Origin: Plotosus lineatus
Lineage: Eukaryota; Chordata; Actinopteri; Siluriformes; Plotosidae
Direction of reading: 5' to 3'
Length of the DNA: 64,000 nucleotides
NCBI GenBank assembly: GCA_024760905.1
Contig: CM045733.1
Location: 37,169,501 to 37,233,500, forward strand
In this document: in pieces, positions 43,301-53,992 of the stretch
Position numbering within the stretch: the first letter of the stretch is position 1
How the letters are laid out: each line of letters starts with the position of its first letter
Notes under the pieces: model-generated
Told to the model about the DNA's origin: nothing
What the model saw: only the letters and a program-made list of their open reading frames with translations
The model's database searches: none
Made by a program: the position numbers and the translations under genes

Positions 43301-44467
43301 CTAACAACACAGTGTATATTAATAATTTATCATAAACTCCTGGCCTGTCTTATGACTTGCATCTGTTTGCTTCTCTTAAAGCCTTTTCTATCAGGACTTT
43401 GAATTTCTTACCCACATATACAGGGAATAGTTTGTTCAACCAACTCTGAAGTAAATATCACGTCATGTTGTTGGATATGCGTACATAATTAAACTGGAGG
43501 GGAAGACGGTTGGAGTACACTTGTGGCAGACAAGAAGTGCTTTGTGGACAACGCTTGCCAGAATAGAAGAAAACTTTCTCTATTTTTCCAATGGTTTCAA
43601 CGTCTGTACAAATTTATAAGAATCTTTAATCAATTAACGATACACTTATTTTATGACACTTACTAATCAAAAAACAACCAAATGCATAAATAATGTTTGC
43701 TACATGTTTTAAGCCAATTATTAAAATAACATATCAAATTTTAGATTTACCTGCAATTTATCAGCATTTTAAAACATGAACCGACAAACAGGGGCAAAGT
43801 ACTTGATCAAATATGTTCAAATAGGAATCCTGTCACTTTAATGAATAAAATATTATTTTCCTTCAGTCACAGCTTGTACAATCTGCAACATCATAACTGA
43901 AAGGTCTCAGGAAACAATCCCATAATATTCATATTCATACAACAGTAAGCTATAAGATTCATGCAAGGGAAACAGTTAAATTATTTAGTAACATATACAT
44001 ACATAATTCTTTGTATATTTGATGATTAATGTCTTGGAGTTTGTGGCACTTCTGTGCTGTGTGCCGGCCATATTACTTGCACTGAGTCCTCCTCGGTTGA
44101 GAAGACTTGGGTCCAAACATCAGTTTCGCGTAAATTCGCATCAAATTATTTTAGCTTAGATGATTGTTTTTTTTTTAAATGGACAATATAAGCTTTCTTT
44201 CTCCATGAAAATTACATGATTTTGCATTTATTTAGCCATTGTATAACACGAGTGAAAACTTTAACCGGTATTTTAACCACTTCTTCTTTTATATGAAAAT
44301 TCACTAGAAGAAACAATCTAGCTGTCTGTCAGTGTTCCAGAGCGATTCTGATGAATGCGACTGGGCTGACGTGCTGTCAGACGGTGGATACAGCCTGTTT
44401 TTAATTGTTGATAATTAAACGTGCCAATTATACACATAAAATATGGACATACGGTATGCTAAACACT
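43301..44467. other. No recognised feature
   Basis: About 1.1 kb of AT-rich sequence. No supported gene, RNA or TE. Confidence 0.5.
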
Positions 44468-44714
44468 TATTCATTCATTCATTCATTTTCTGCAACCATT
44501 TAATGCAAACTAGGGTCACGGGGAGGGTGGCACCCATCCCAGACTCCGGGTGAGGGCAGAGTACACCCTGAACATCTTGCCAGGCCACTGCAGGGCAGAA
44601 ACATGCTGACAGCTATGCACCCTACTCTTGTTGAAAGTCAGCAATGGTTCTTTTTGAACCCCTACCCTCAGGATCAGTGATCCAGCACCTTTACCACCAG
44701 GCCACCACTGCCCT
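44468..44714 (-). mobile_element. SINE-A, L2-type tail, internal deletion
   Basis: Carries (attc)n, the L2-like tail, part of the body and then, after loss of about 90 bp, the tRNA head ('ccaccaggccaccactgccc'). Confidence 0.85.
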
Positions 44715-44780
44715 GCTATACATTTAACGACACTTAACTTTTGCTTTTACAAAAAAATTAATTTAATATTACAATTACAA

Positions 44781-45124
44781 TGAGGTAGTGGTGGTCTGGT
44801 GGTAAAAGGTGCTGGATCACTGATCCTAAGGTCGGGGTTTAAAGCCCCACTTGCCACAGGTTGTCAAGGTCCCCCCCAGTGCAGCTAACTGGATCATCAA
44901 AGGCCGGCCATGTCTCTCACTGTCTATAGTGTGAGGCACGTAAAAGAACCATTGATGACTTTCGACAACAGTAGACTGCAAAGCCAACAGCGTGTTTCCG
45001 CCCTGCGATGGCCTGGAGAGCTGTCCAGGGTGTACTCTGTCTTCGCCCAGAGTTGGCTGTGATGGGTGCCAGCCTCCCCGAGACCATAATTAGGATTAAG
45101 CGGTTACAGAAAATGAACTGAATA
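44781..45124 (+). mobile_element. SINE-A, L2-type tail, full length
   Basis: Head 'gtagtggtggtctggtgg', B-box-like 'ggggtttaaagcccc', body 'gaaccattgatgactttcg', then 'gagctgtccagggtgtactc' and 'taggattaagcggttacag' with an 'aatgaactgaat' end. Shows the complete L2-tailed version. Confidence 0.92.
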
Positions 45125-45802
45125 ATTACGATGTTTAAAATTACTTAATGATAAGGCACTCTTATCAGTGCTGGTCAGCACTTGTACACCTCTGTGGACC
45201 AGGAGTAGCGCATATGACAAGGATGTTAATTACACCCATGACATAGAAACTGATCCAATGAACACAACCTTAATCAGATAAGCTTTATACAAGGGTTAAT
45301 TGTTATTCCTGCTATTATCTTGCATTTATCTGTCTTCTTCCCAATTATATTAGATTCACACCTAAGCTATGGGCTTCCTTACTGTTTGGATGACCCCACA
45401 ATCTATGAGGACAGGAGTCCAATTCAGTACAAATTACATTTACATTTATAAATTAAAGAGTACTGTGAACCAGATGAGTGTTCTTTTAATACTAACCAAC
45501 AATAACCTGCCTTGGCTATCACAGAATTAAAATGTTTTAGGTCAAAAAAGTGCCAGTTGTAAGTAGCAAAATAACAACTGATGGGTTTTTGAGAAGCTCT
45601 CAATTATTTTATTCTGGATATAACAGAAGGATCAGTAAAAACATGGATGTCTCAAACTTCCAAGGTAATAGAATCGTTGGATGTATGGCCAAATCATACC
45701 TTACACAGACCGTAGTCCAGTCAGACAGTATGTTCTCAACAAGCCAAACCCTATTTGCTTAAAGGTGTATGTCCTTGCTTCTCCAAATGATCTGTGGTAA
45801 TA
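45125..45802. other. No recognised feature
   Basis: About 680 bp AT-rich, between two SINE copies. The 70-codon open stretch at 45550 has no domain. Confidence 0.45.
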
Positions 45803-45814
45803 CCAAAGAAAGAA

Positions 45815-46140
45815 GGGGCATTGGTGGTCCGGTGGTAAAGTGCTGGATTACCGATCCTAATGTTGGAGGTTCAAACACCACTGTCAATGGTTGTCACTGT
45901 TGCCCCCCCCAGCTAATTGGGTTATCAAAGATGGGATGTGTCTTTCACTGTCTGCGGTAAGCGGTTCATGCAAAACAACCACTACTGACTTTCATCAAGA
46001 GTAGGCTGCATAGCCCAGCGTGTTTCTGCCTTGAGATGGCCGGTCAAGCAGTCCAGGGTGTACTGTTCCCTCGCTCAGAGTCGGCTTAGAGGGGCACAGT
46101 AGTTAATTAGGATTAAGTGGTTCAGAAAATAAATGAATGA
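45815..46140 (+). mobile_element. SINE-A, L2-type tail, with TSD
   Basis: Flanked by ccaaagaaagaa (45803-45814) and ccaaggaaagaa (46141-46152), a 12-bp TSD with one mismatch. Diverged head and body; tail 'ttaggattaagtggttcag' ending in 'aaatgaatga'. Confidence 0.9.
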
Positions 46141-46152
46141 CCAAGGAAAGAA

Positions 46153-46689
46153 TACATTCAGAGACCAAGGTGTTCCCACAGCAAGTCACATACTAGTTGT
46201 TCTCAAGGATGCTTTGCTGGCTAATGGCCTTCCAGGAACAGAATCCTTCCAAAGCAATGTCAGTAACATGGAGACAAGCAGTTGCAAAAGGATGGGAAGA
46301 AACCATTAGTGTTGGTAGACAGAAATAGTTCTGTGCTGGTATTCACAAAATAGTACAACAACAGCAAAACAGTAATGGTGCCTTCAATAGCGCATAAATA
46401 AAATTCATAAGGTTTGACAAAAAATGTTTAGGTGCCAGCAGTGATCAGAGAGTACACTGAAAACATGTGTGGCATTGACCTATGTGATCGCATATCAAGC
46501 TTTCATCACATATCAAATCACAGCAGATATCACAACATTGCAATAAAAATTCAGCCACCTGTTGGGCTAGATTCAAAGTGGAAATAAAATAATTTCCACT
46601 ATGAGAAAACGAAAAACGCGCGCAGTATATAGAATATACATATACTGTATATAGAATAAACACCTCTATCTATGTAATAATAGACAACC
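46153..46689. other. No recognised feature
   Basis: About 540 bp without supported features. Confidence 0.4.
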
Positions 46690-46831
46690 CCCATGTAGCT
46701 GCCTCATGTTTGAATAATGATTTACTGAAAATAGCTAACTGGGCAAAAACCTGGAAGATAGATTTTAATCCATATAAAACAGGTTTCTAGCCATAAACAT
46801 CTGGGTATAACTCTTCAAAAAGATGATTCAT

Positions 46832-46834
<3 letters not shown>

Positions 46835-46903
<69 letters not shown>
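46835..46903. repeat. (AT)n microsatellite
   Basis: About 34 AT units immediately left of the palindrome-bearing segment. Confidence 0.97.
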
Positions 46904-46906
<3 letters not shown>

Positions 46907-47007
46907 GATTTTCTGAGTAGATCCTTCCGTAGGAGAGTGCTCAATACTTTTGGTAGAGTTAAATAAACAAAGGATTAGGACAAAGGCTTTCTATTGAAAC
47001 TCCATTT

Positions 47008-47062
47008 ATCACTACAGATCTGTTTCGAGGGGTGGTGAAACCATCCCCTCTCTTCAGGTGAT
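47008..47062 (-). ncRNA. Hammerhead ribozyme motif (left arm, mirror copy)
   Basis: Exact mirror of the right-arm motif, coded on the minus strand, with predicted cleavage after position 47013 (minus-strand sense). The two motifs are therefore head to head within one palindrome. Confidence 0.8.
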
Positions 47063-47084
47063 TACAGAAGAAATTTCTTCTGTA

Positions 47085-47139
47085 ATCACCTGAAGAGAGG
47101 GGATGGTTTCACCACCCCTCGAAACAGATCTGTAGTGAT
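47085..47139 (+). ncRNA. Hammerhead ribozyme motif (right arm)
   Basis: All conserved core positions are present. Stem I is ATCAC (47085-47089) with GTGAT (47135-47139). The core CTGAAGA (47090-47096) fits CUGANGA. Stem II is GAGGGGATGG/CCACCCCTC with loop TTTCA and one bulged A. GAAA (47121-47124) supplies the GAA core. Stem III is ACAG-AT-CTGT (47124-47133), and a GTA cleavage triplet puts scission after A47134. Stem III has only a 2-nt loop and is itself a palindrome, as in the short-stem-III hammerheads reported in Penelope-like retroelements, which may act as dimers. Host element identity (Penelope-like) is inferred. Confidence 0.82.
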
Positions 47140-47947
47140 AAATGGAGTTTCAATAGAAAGCCTTTGTCCTGTCCTTTTGTATATATATATATATGTATAT
47201 AAATGATATCTTAAAATGAGTTAGTCCTATGATTAATTGTTTAAGAAGTTATAAATATCGAGTTTCAAAAAATACTCTGAATCGTATGTACACATATGCT
47301 ACCAGTTTTTGACTATTGTAGTCATATCTACGACAATTGCAATAAAAGTCAAGCTGCTATCCTAGAAAACATGCACTTGGATGCTTTACGTACGATATGC
47401 GGAGCAGTTTGTGGTACCAGTCACAGTAAAATATACGATGAAACTTCTGTACTGCTCTGCGAAAGAAGACGAATCACCAAGTTAGTTACATTCTTTAAAA
47501 TGTATCATAACAGATTACCCGAATAGCTTAGTGAACTTGTCCCTCCTCCGATTTTTGAACTTAGTAATTATCCATTAAGAAATGCACAAAACCTACAAAC
47601 TATTGCCTTTGTATTGTATGGAAATTCATTTCTGTCTGACCCTGTAAATCTATGGAAGGCTTTACTTCAGAATATATATATAAAACTGACCAGAATGCTT
47701 TCAAATCAGCCTTAACATCTAGGACCAGGACTATCTACCTCAATCTAAATATAGGATCAAGACGTCAAATTCTTCACTGTTGCCTAAGGTTGGGATGTAG
47801 CAATCTCAATGTAGATATACTTGATAGTCATATATCCGACAGATCAGACTGTCTTTGTGGTCATGACACCAAAGATGCACTGCATTATTTATATGTTTGT
47901 CCCAGATTTAATTAATAAGAACAACCGAATTTTACTATGTTTATGGT

Positions 47948-48250
47948 AAGTCTGTTGGGCTTTTACACCCGAGCCTAGTGGCTCATCAGGCCGGTGCTTA
48001 TCCTCGGTTTCCGTAGCATGAAGTGACCAGGAGTTCAACTTCCCCTGGATGGGACACTAGTCCATTGCAGGTTACCTTCTCAGTATATTTTTACTGGTAC
48101 CCATTTATACTGCTGGGTGAACAGAGGCACACTTGTGGTTAAGACCTTGCCCAGGGGTCTTAGCACAGTGGGGGTCGAACTGGGATTCTAACCCAGAACC
48201 TCCCGATCATGAGCCCAGCACCCTAACCACTACACCACCGGCCTCACAGC
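47948..48250 (-). mobile_element. SINE-B with 14-bp TSD
   Basis: Flanked by actatgtttatggt at 47934-47947 and 48251-48264 (exact). On the minus strand: head 'ggtggtgtagtggttagggt', B box, 'cactgtgctaagacccctgg', 'gtaccagtaaaaata', 'gggacactagtcc'-type sequence (complement) and 3' end 'ccactaggctcgggtgtaaa'. It splits the RT relic's C-terminal coding part. Confidence 0.95.
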
Positions 48251-48355
48251 ACTATGTTTATGGTTTCTCTTTAAACACAGTATTATATGTCTTTGAATCT
48301 CGAAACTCAAACCCAAATGTTAAAATCTGTTCACCAATTTATAATCGAAAGTAAA

Positions 48356-49325
48356 CGATTTGATTAAATTAACCATTTCTGTTTATATCACTATTAGCAG
48401 AATCCAACTGCAAGTATACCATACCATCACACCTTCTGTTCTAAATGATAATTTAGTGAAATTTGTAAACAAATATATTAATATCCTATAAGTCTGTTGT
48501 TATCATGTAAATTTCTTTGAAAATCAGTTTTGACTGTTAAACTTCACCATCATGTAAATTTAATGTCACATTTGTATCAAAAGAGGCGTTCATATAAGTG
48601 CATCTGCACTTGTTTGCTGATATATCATGAATAAATATGTTTAAACCACATATCAAATCGGACCAATAAATGGACATCACGTGTGATTACTCACATCTTT
48701 ACTGTGGCCATTACAAACTCCTGGATCCAATAGAAGTTTGATAGCAACGTAACTAACCAGCAAACAAGGAACATCCAACATTACCGGAACGAACCGCACT
48801 TAGCTGAAGAGTTGTACAAAATTTGATGTCAGCAGTAAAGACAGTAAAGAGCAAAATGAATATTTCACAACCGGAGGTATCTGTGTGCAAACTAGGAGCC
48901 ACACATATGCAAGAGATAGTGGACATCGAGCATGCAAAATACTGTACTGTATGTAGAAATAAGGGCTGTAGGGGCAAGAGGTACATGAGTTGTAACAAAT
49001 TAAAAATGTTTCACTTTCACTACATCCCAAAAAAGCACAAGTAAGCACAACATCCTCAGCTGAATATTTTTTTTTTCATTATGAAATGGGATCAAAGTAT
49101 TGCTATTACTTGGGATTCAATTCCATAACATAAGGTTCATAAGGTTTATAAGGTGGATGTTTTCCAGAATTTCACAAAGTTGCAATGACTTAATTGTAGG
49201 TCCATAGTAGCAATAACTGTAGGCTTATTAGTTACCTTAACTAACATCATTGCTGCTGAGATTTTTTTAACTAAACGCTTTAATGCTACTTGGGTGCAGT
49301 ATGGTTGGAGCATATTAATTTTTAA
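48356..49325. other. Mostly unassigned; possible transposase Cys-rich end
   Basis: No supported element except one small ORF (48823-49044, plus). Its end 'YCTVCRNKGCRGKRYMSC' followed by His residues resembles the Cys-rich C-terminal domain of piggyBac-like transposases. The resemblance is weak, and no upstream transposase core was recognised. Confidence 0.3.
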
Positions 49326-49636
49326 ATTCATTCATTCATTTTCTAAACTCATCATTCATTCATTTTCTACACTACTTTATCCTAATCAGACTTGCAGTAC
49401 CCTCTGGACAGCTCACCAGACCATTGCAATGAGGAAACACATTGATGGCACACCAATGGCCTACTCTTTACAAATGCTTCTTTTATATGTCTCCCATTAC
49501 AGAAAGTAAGGAATACTGCTGGCATTTGATATTCCTTAGATCCACTGTGGGGGCAGAAGTGAGAACTTGGTGAAAGTGGGACTTGAACCACCAACCTTCA
49601 GATTAGTAAATCAGTATCCTACCACCAGGCCACCAA
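49326..49636 (-). mobile_element. SINE-A, L2-type tail, old copy
   Basis: Diverged minus-strand copy: (attc)n end, shortened L2-like tail, body pieces ('accctctggacagctcacc', 'tacaaatgcttcttttata') and head ('ctaccaccaggccacc'). Confidence 0.75.
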
Positions 49637-49663
49637 CTTTTGCTCAACTTTTTAAATGTATTA

Positions 49664-50233
49664 TATATAGTGAATGGAGAGCAGAGAACAAGTGCAGGAA
49701 AATCTAGAGAGGTGGAGGTATGCCCTGGAAAGAAGAGGAATGAAGGTTAGCCTCAGTAAGTCAGAATACATGTGTGTGAATGAGAAGGACCCAAGAGGAA
49801 CAGTGAGGTTCCAGGGAGCAGAGATAAGGAAGGTGGAGGATTTTAAGTACTTAGGCTCAACAATCCAGAGCAATGGAGAGTGTGGAAAAGAGGTGAAGAA
49901 GTGTGTGCAGGAAGGTTGGAATGGTTGGAGAAAAGTATTCGGTGTGATGTGTGATAGGAAGGAATCAGCAAGAATGAAAGGAAAAGTGTACAAGATGGTG
50001 ATGAGGTCAGCGATGTTGTATGGTTTAGAAACAGTGGCACTGAGGAAAAGACAAGAAGCAGAACTGGAGGTAGCAGAGATGAAAATGTTGAGGTTCTCTT
50101 TGGGAGTAACGAGGATGGATAGGATCAGGAATAAGTACATCAGAGGGACAGTACATGTAAGATGTTTTGGAGACAAAGTCAGAGAGGCTAGATGGAGATG
50201 GTTTGGACATGGACAAAGGAGGGATAATGAATA
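49664..50233 (+). pseudogene. RTE LINE RT fragment, left half of interrupted copy
   Basis: Starts at 'ESREQVQENLERWRYALERR' and runs in one open frame to 'RRDNEY', where a pogo-like element inserted at a TA. The continuation is at 52853. It is 5'-truncated. Confidence 0.92.
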
Positions 50234-50530
50234 CAGTCTGCCCCCAATTTATGAAGACCCCTTTGTACGAAATCCCCGGATTACGAAAAACATTTTCTTG
50301 AGTTTCCGTCCCGAAATACGAAGCATCCCCCTCTTACGAAAAGAAATTCAAAATTCCATTGCATTTCACGGCTGTCTCTCAACATCCCGCCCCGCTGGCC
50401 TCCCAGATAGAGACAGAAGGAAGCTTCACTCTTTAGTTTTTAGTTTAGTTTTTTAAGTTTTTTTAGTTTTTTAATTCAGTAAATGTTTAATAAATGTGGG
50501 TGCATTTGAGCTCATCTAGAATTCCGATCC

Positions 50531-50860
50531 CTGTTTGTCTTCCTTTCGGCTTTTTCCCTTTTACTCGGGAGTCGCCACAGTGAATCATCTGATTTGCACG
50601 TTTGATTTGGCAGAGGTTTTTACATCGGATGTCCTTCCTGTCACAACCCTTTTTAGCAAGGGACAGAAACACACTGACGACTTTGTAGCCTACTCTTTAC
50701 GAAAGTTAGCAATGGTTCATAGACAGTGAGAGACATGGCCCGCCTTTGATAACCCAGTTAGGTGCACTGGGGGGACAGTGACAACCTTGTGGAGAGTGGG
50801 ACTCGAACACCCAACCTTTGGATCAGCGATCCAGCGCCTTATACCACTAGTTATACCACT
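50531..50860 (-). mobile_element. SINE-A, RTE-type tail
   Basis: Minus-strand copy with all blocks from 'gccgaaaggaagacaaac' (3') to the tRNA head ('gatcagcgatccagcgcc'). A small deletion removes 'cttttacatgcctctcacc' from the body. Confidence 0.9.
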
Positions 50861-50994
50861 TTCCCCATCAAGGAATCAAATTAAAGTTGAGTTTGTCACG
50901 CAGGGAATGTGCTTTGAATTCCACGTCTTGTAGGCGTGGCCCGAAGCGAGCTCGAGAGAGAAGGAGATCGAGAGAGAGAGGGGGAGAGACAAAG

Positions 50995-50996
<2 letters not shown>

Positions 50997-51065
<69 letters not shown>
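50997..51065. repeat. (GT)n microsatellite
   Basis: About 34 GT units, preceded by a GA-rich stretch, inside the pogo-like element. Confidence 0.97.
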
Positions 51066-51067
<2 letters not shown>

Positions 51068-51102
51068 TAAAAAAATGTTTAATAATGGTTTATTTAATAA
51101 AT

Positions 51103-52600
51103 CTTCTTCTTTTCCTTTCGGCTGTTCCCTTCAGGGGTCGCCACAGCAAACCATCCACCTCCATCTCACCCTGTCCTCTGTATCTTCTTCTCTTACTCCA
51201 ATGACCTTCATGTCTTCCTTCACCACATCCATAAATCTCTTCTTTGGTCTTCCTCTAGGCCTTCTGCCTGGTAGTTCCAACCTCAGCATCCTACTGCCAA
51301 TATACTCACTATCCCTCCTCTGTACATGTCCAAACCATCTCAATCTAGCCTCTCTGACTTTGTCTCCAAGACATCTTACATGCGCTGTCCTTCTGATGTA
51401 CTCATTTCTGATCTTATCCATCCTCGTTACTCCCAAAGAGAACCTCAGCATTTTCATCTCTGCTACCTCCAGCTCTGCCTCCTGTCTTTTCCTCAGCGCC
51501 ACTGTTTCTAGGCCATACAACATCGCTGGTCTCACCACTGTCTTGTACACTTTTCCTTTCATTCTTGCTGACACTCTCCTATCGCACATCACACCGGACA
51601 CTTTTCTCCAACCATTCCAGCCTGCCTGCACACGCTTCTTCACCTCTTTTCCACACTCTCCATTGCTCTGGATTCTTGAGCCCAAGTACTTAAAATCCTC
51701 CACCTTCCTTATCTCTGCTCCCTGTAACATCACCGTTCCTCCTGGGTCCTTCTCATTCACACACATGTATTCTGACTTACTGAGGCTAACCTTCATTCCT
51801 CTTCTTTCCAGGGCATACCTCCACCTCTCTAGATTTTCCTCCACTTGTTCTCTATTCTCACTACAAATCACAATGTCATCTGCAAACATCATAGTCCATG
51901 GAGATTCTTGCCTAACCTCGTCTGTCAGCCTGTCCACTTCATCTAAGTCACTCCAGAATCTCTCCTTCTCTTTTAGTTCACATCCTGTCTGTGGGGCATA
52001 AACACTAACAACATTGAACATCACACCTTCAATTTCTAACTTGAGACTCATCACTCTGTCTGACACTCTTTTCACTTCTAGAACATTCTTGACAAACCCC
52101 TCCTTCAAGATGACTCCTACTCCATTTCTCTTCCCATCCACACCATGATAAAACAGTTTAAACCCTGCTCCTAAGCTTTTTGCTTTGCTACCTTTCCACC
52201 TGGTCTCCTGAACACACAGTATGTCCACCTTCCTCCTCTGCATCATGTCAGCCAGTTCTCTATCTTTTCCTTGTATAGTTCCAACATTCAAAGTCCCTAC
52301 TCTCAGTCCTAGACTCGTGCTTTTCCTCTTCTCTCTCTGCCTATGGACACGCCTCCCACCTCTCCTTCTTTGACGTCTTCGACCAACAGTAGTCCAATTT
52401 CCATCAGCACCCTGTTGGTTGACAGCACTGATGGCGGTCGTTTAGACTTTCTGGTTTGCATTTTCTATTTTGGCAAAAGTTTTACGCCGGATGCCCTTCC
52501 TGTCGCAACTCTCTGCATTTCTCCAGGCTTGGGGCCAGCATAAGGGGGAGAGACACTGGTTAGTGCCCCCCCCCCCCCCCCCCCGCCTCATGGCTGCATT
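51103..52600 (-). mobile_element. Internally deleted RTE LINE with TSD
   Basis: Flanked by ggtttatttaataaat (51087-51102) and ggtttaattaataaat (52601-52616), a 16-bp TSD with one mismatch. Both natural ends are present: the 3' (AAG)n tail at 51103 and the 5' end with a 19-base G run and 'aatgcagccatgaggcgg'. The middle is missing, so it is 1498 bp rather than the more than 3 kb expected. Confidence 0.94.
51131..52291 (-). CDS. RTE endonuclease-RT deletion fusion, 386 codons
   Basis: One uninterrupted frame from M52291 to the RTE stop at 51131. The N-terminal 120 or so residues are the endonuclease start ('NVGTIQGKDRELADMM', 'CVQETRWKGSK', 'FNVVSVYAPQTG', 'FWSDLDEV'). They join directly to the RT at 'DRLTDEVRQESPW', followed by 'FADDIVICSENREQ' and the full C-terminus. 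The GADFN part of the endonuclease and the RT fingers with the first catalytic Asp are absent. A true start may lie slightly upstream, as in other copies ('GLRVGTLNVG'). The open fusion could be translated but cannot be an active enzyme. Confidence 0.93.
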   Translation of the reverse strand: MNVGTIQGKDRELADMMQRRKVDILCVQETRWKGSKAKSLGAGFKLFYHGVDGKRNGVGVILKEGFVKNVLEVKRVSDRVMSLKLEIEGVMFNVVSVYAPQTGCELKEKERFWSDLDEVDRLTDEVRQESPWTMMFADDIVICSENREQVEENLERWRYALERRGMKVSLSKSEYMCVNEKDPGGTVMLQGAEIRKVEDFKYLGSRIQSNGECGKEVKKRVQAGWNGWRKVSGVMCDRRVSARMKGKVYKTVVRPAMLYGLETVALRKRQEAELEVAEMKMLRFSLGVTRMDKIRNEYIRRTAHVRCLGDKVREARLRWFGHVQRRDSEYIGSRMLRLELPGRRPRGRPKKRFMDVVKEDMKVIGVREEDTEDRVRWRWMVCCGDP

Positions 52601-52852
52601 GGTTTAATTAATAAATATGTTCATAAAATGGTTTAATAAATAATTTTCTTTTACTTTTAACACATATTTCATACAAAATTGGTGGACTTTTATCATTTTT
52701 AAAGGGTTTATGGGGTTTATCCAGTCCAAGGACTGGAGCCTTGGAACGAATTAAGCGTTTAACGCGTAAGATGTGGCCCCTACTTACGAAATCCCCGCTA
52801 TACGAAAAGGGCTCTGGAACAGATTAATTCCGTCAATTGGGGGCCGACTGTA

Positions 52853-53052
52853 TATTGGTAGTAGGATGCTGAAGTTGGAACAACCAGGCAGAAGGCCGAG
52901 AAAAAGACCAAAGAAGAGATTTATGGATGTGGTGAAGAAAGACATGAAGGTCGTTGGCGAATGAGAAGAAGATGCAGAGGACAGGGTGAAATGGAGGCAG
53001 ATGATTTGTTGTGACGACCCCTGAAGGGAATATCCAAAAGGAAAAGAAGAAA
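52853..53052 (+). pseudogene. RTE LINE 3' end, right half of interrupted copy
   Basis: Resumes at 'IGSRMLKLEQPGRRPRKRPK' and goes through the RTE C-terminus to the 3' tail ('gaccctgaagggaatatcc'-like with an (aag) end). Removing the insertion plus one TA restores the reading order of other RTE copies. A small indel near 52960 breaks the last codons. Confidence 0.92.
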
Positions 53053-53819
53053 AGAAGAGTAGGAGTAGCAGTTTCCAGGAAAAATAGAATGTAGTGGGTT
53101 TTTTTTTGCATGATTATTTTAAGTGCTTGTTACCTTATGTATGTCTGTGGCACATGTACAACATGTCTGCTTCAACTAAAAATGTATGTGACCACTTTTG
53201 TTTGGTTTGAACCAAAAACTGTACAGATCCATTCGGTTTATGTAAAGGAAAAATAAGGCCTACATATAAACTAGTTGCAACAAGGCCTGAGTAACCTGGC
53301 AACCTGATGCAAAATCTTTATCTTACTGAATAGTCTATGAAAAATTTTACTGAGAGCAAGAGAAGGTCTTTGGTTCCAGTCCCGTTACCAGTGAGGGTAT
53401 TTCTGAATGGAGTTTACATGTTGTTCTCATGCTTGCATGGATTTCTTCGGATGCTCTGTTTAGAATTGCCCCTAGGTGTGGAATTACAGTACTTGTGAAT
53501 GGATGTTTGTCCTAGATAAGAGGTTCTACGTCAGGCTTGCGACCTCGTTCTCATTTGGTTAACTGTTTAATCCTCCCAGAGGCACAGGGAGGTGACTCCA
53601 GTTTATATCAACTGACTCTGCAGGTGGGGTACACCCTGAACAGCTTGCCAAACCATCGCAGGACAACCGTTTACACTTACACTTACACCTTGGGTAAAAT
53701 TAGAAGAACCACTTAAAAAAATGCTTTACTTTAATTCTTTACAAAAACTTTGAGTTTTATGGCTTATTTGTACATTTTAAAGCATGAGAGTGAGTCTGTG
53801 CACTCAATTATTCCATATA
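53053..53819. other. No gene; SINE-C-like and L2-tail fragments
   Basis: 53345-53520 weakly resembles a SINE-C body ('ggagtttacatgttgttctc', 'ggatttcttcggatgctctg'). 53560-53690 resembles an L2-type tail on the minus strand ('gtacaccctgaacagcttgc'). The rest is unassigned. Confidence 0.4.
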
Positions 53820-53992
53820 CAGTGGTACCATGACTTACAAAATTAATTCGTTCTTAGGGCAATCTCGTAAGTCAAAATGTTTGTTAGATAAAACAGCAAA
53901 TAAAAGAAAACGAATTAATTCATTCCAACCCCCTCTCAAACTCATATATAACCTGACAGAAACACATATATTTGACCTACTATATTAAAGAT

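Larger units (their letters stand above)
46977..47170. repeat. Perfect 194-bp palindrome
   Basis: 97-bp arms with no spacer, centred at 47073/47074 ('agaagaaa|tttcttct'). I checked every base of both arms and found no mismatch. The left arm begins aggacaaaggctttc and the right arm ends gaaagcctttgtcct. It sits between (AT)n tracts within an older non-LTR RT relic. Confidence 0.97.
46690..48355 (+). pseudogene. Non-LTR retrotransposon RT, C-terminal part, multiply interrupted
   Basis: Plus-strand pieces: 'LNNDLLKIANWAKTWKIDF' (46715-46775), 'HLGITLQKDDSWD' (46797-46835, after a frameshift), 'PVFDYCSHIYDNC' onward (47296-47526, including 'ERRRITKLVTFFKMYHNRLP') and 'RQILHCCLRLGCSNLNVDIL' with 'CLCGHDTKDALHYLYVCPRF' (47652-47915), a C-terminal zinc-knuckle-like end. 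These match the thumb and C-terminus of jockey/CR1-like LINEs of invertebrates and some vertebrates. It is interrupted by (AT)n, the double-hammerhead palindrome and SINE-B. Frameshifts throughout. Confidence 0.7.
50234..52850. mobile_element. pogo-like element containing a SINE and an RTE copy
   Basis: Ends cagtctgcccccaatttatg and, inverted, cagtcggcccccaattgacg give TIRs of about 16 bp with one mismatch, flanked by TA on both sides. Sub-terminal 'ttacgaaatccccg' motifs recur at both ends. Its own sequence is 50234-50530, 50861-51102 and 52617-52850 (about 770 bp), without a transposase. The rest is inserted SINE-A, a (GT)n tract and an RTE copy. Confidence 0.82.

Noticed and set aside
50997..52001. 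334-codon plus-strand ORF beginning with CVCV repeats
   Set aside because: Starts in a (GT)n tract and continues antisense to the RTE RT.
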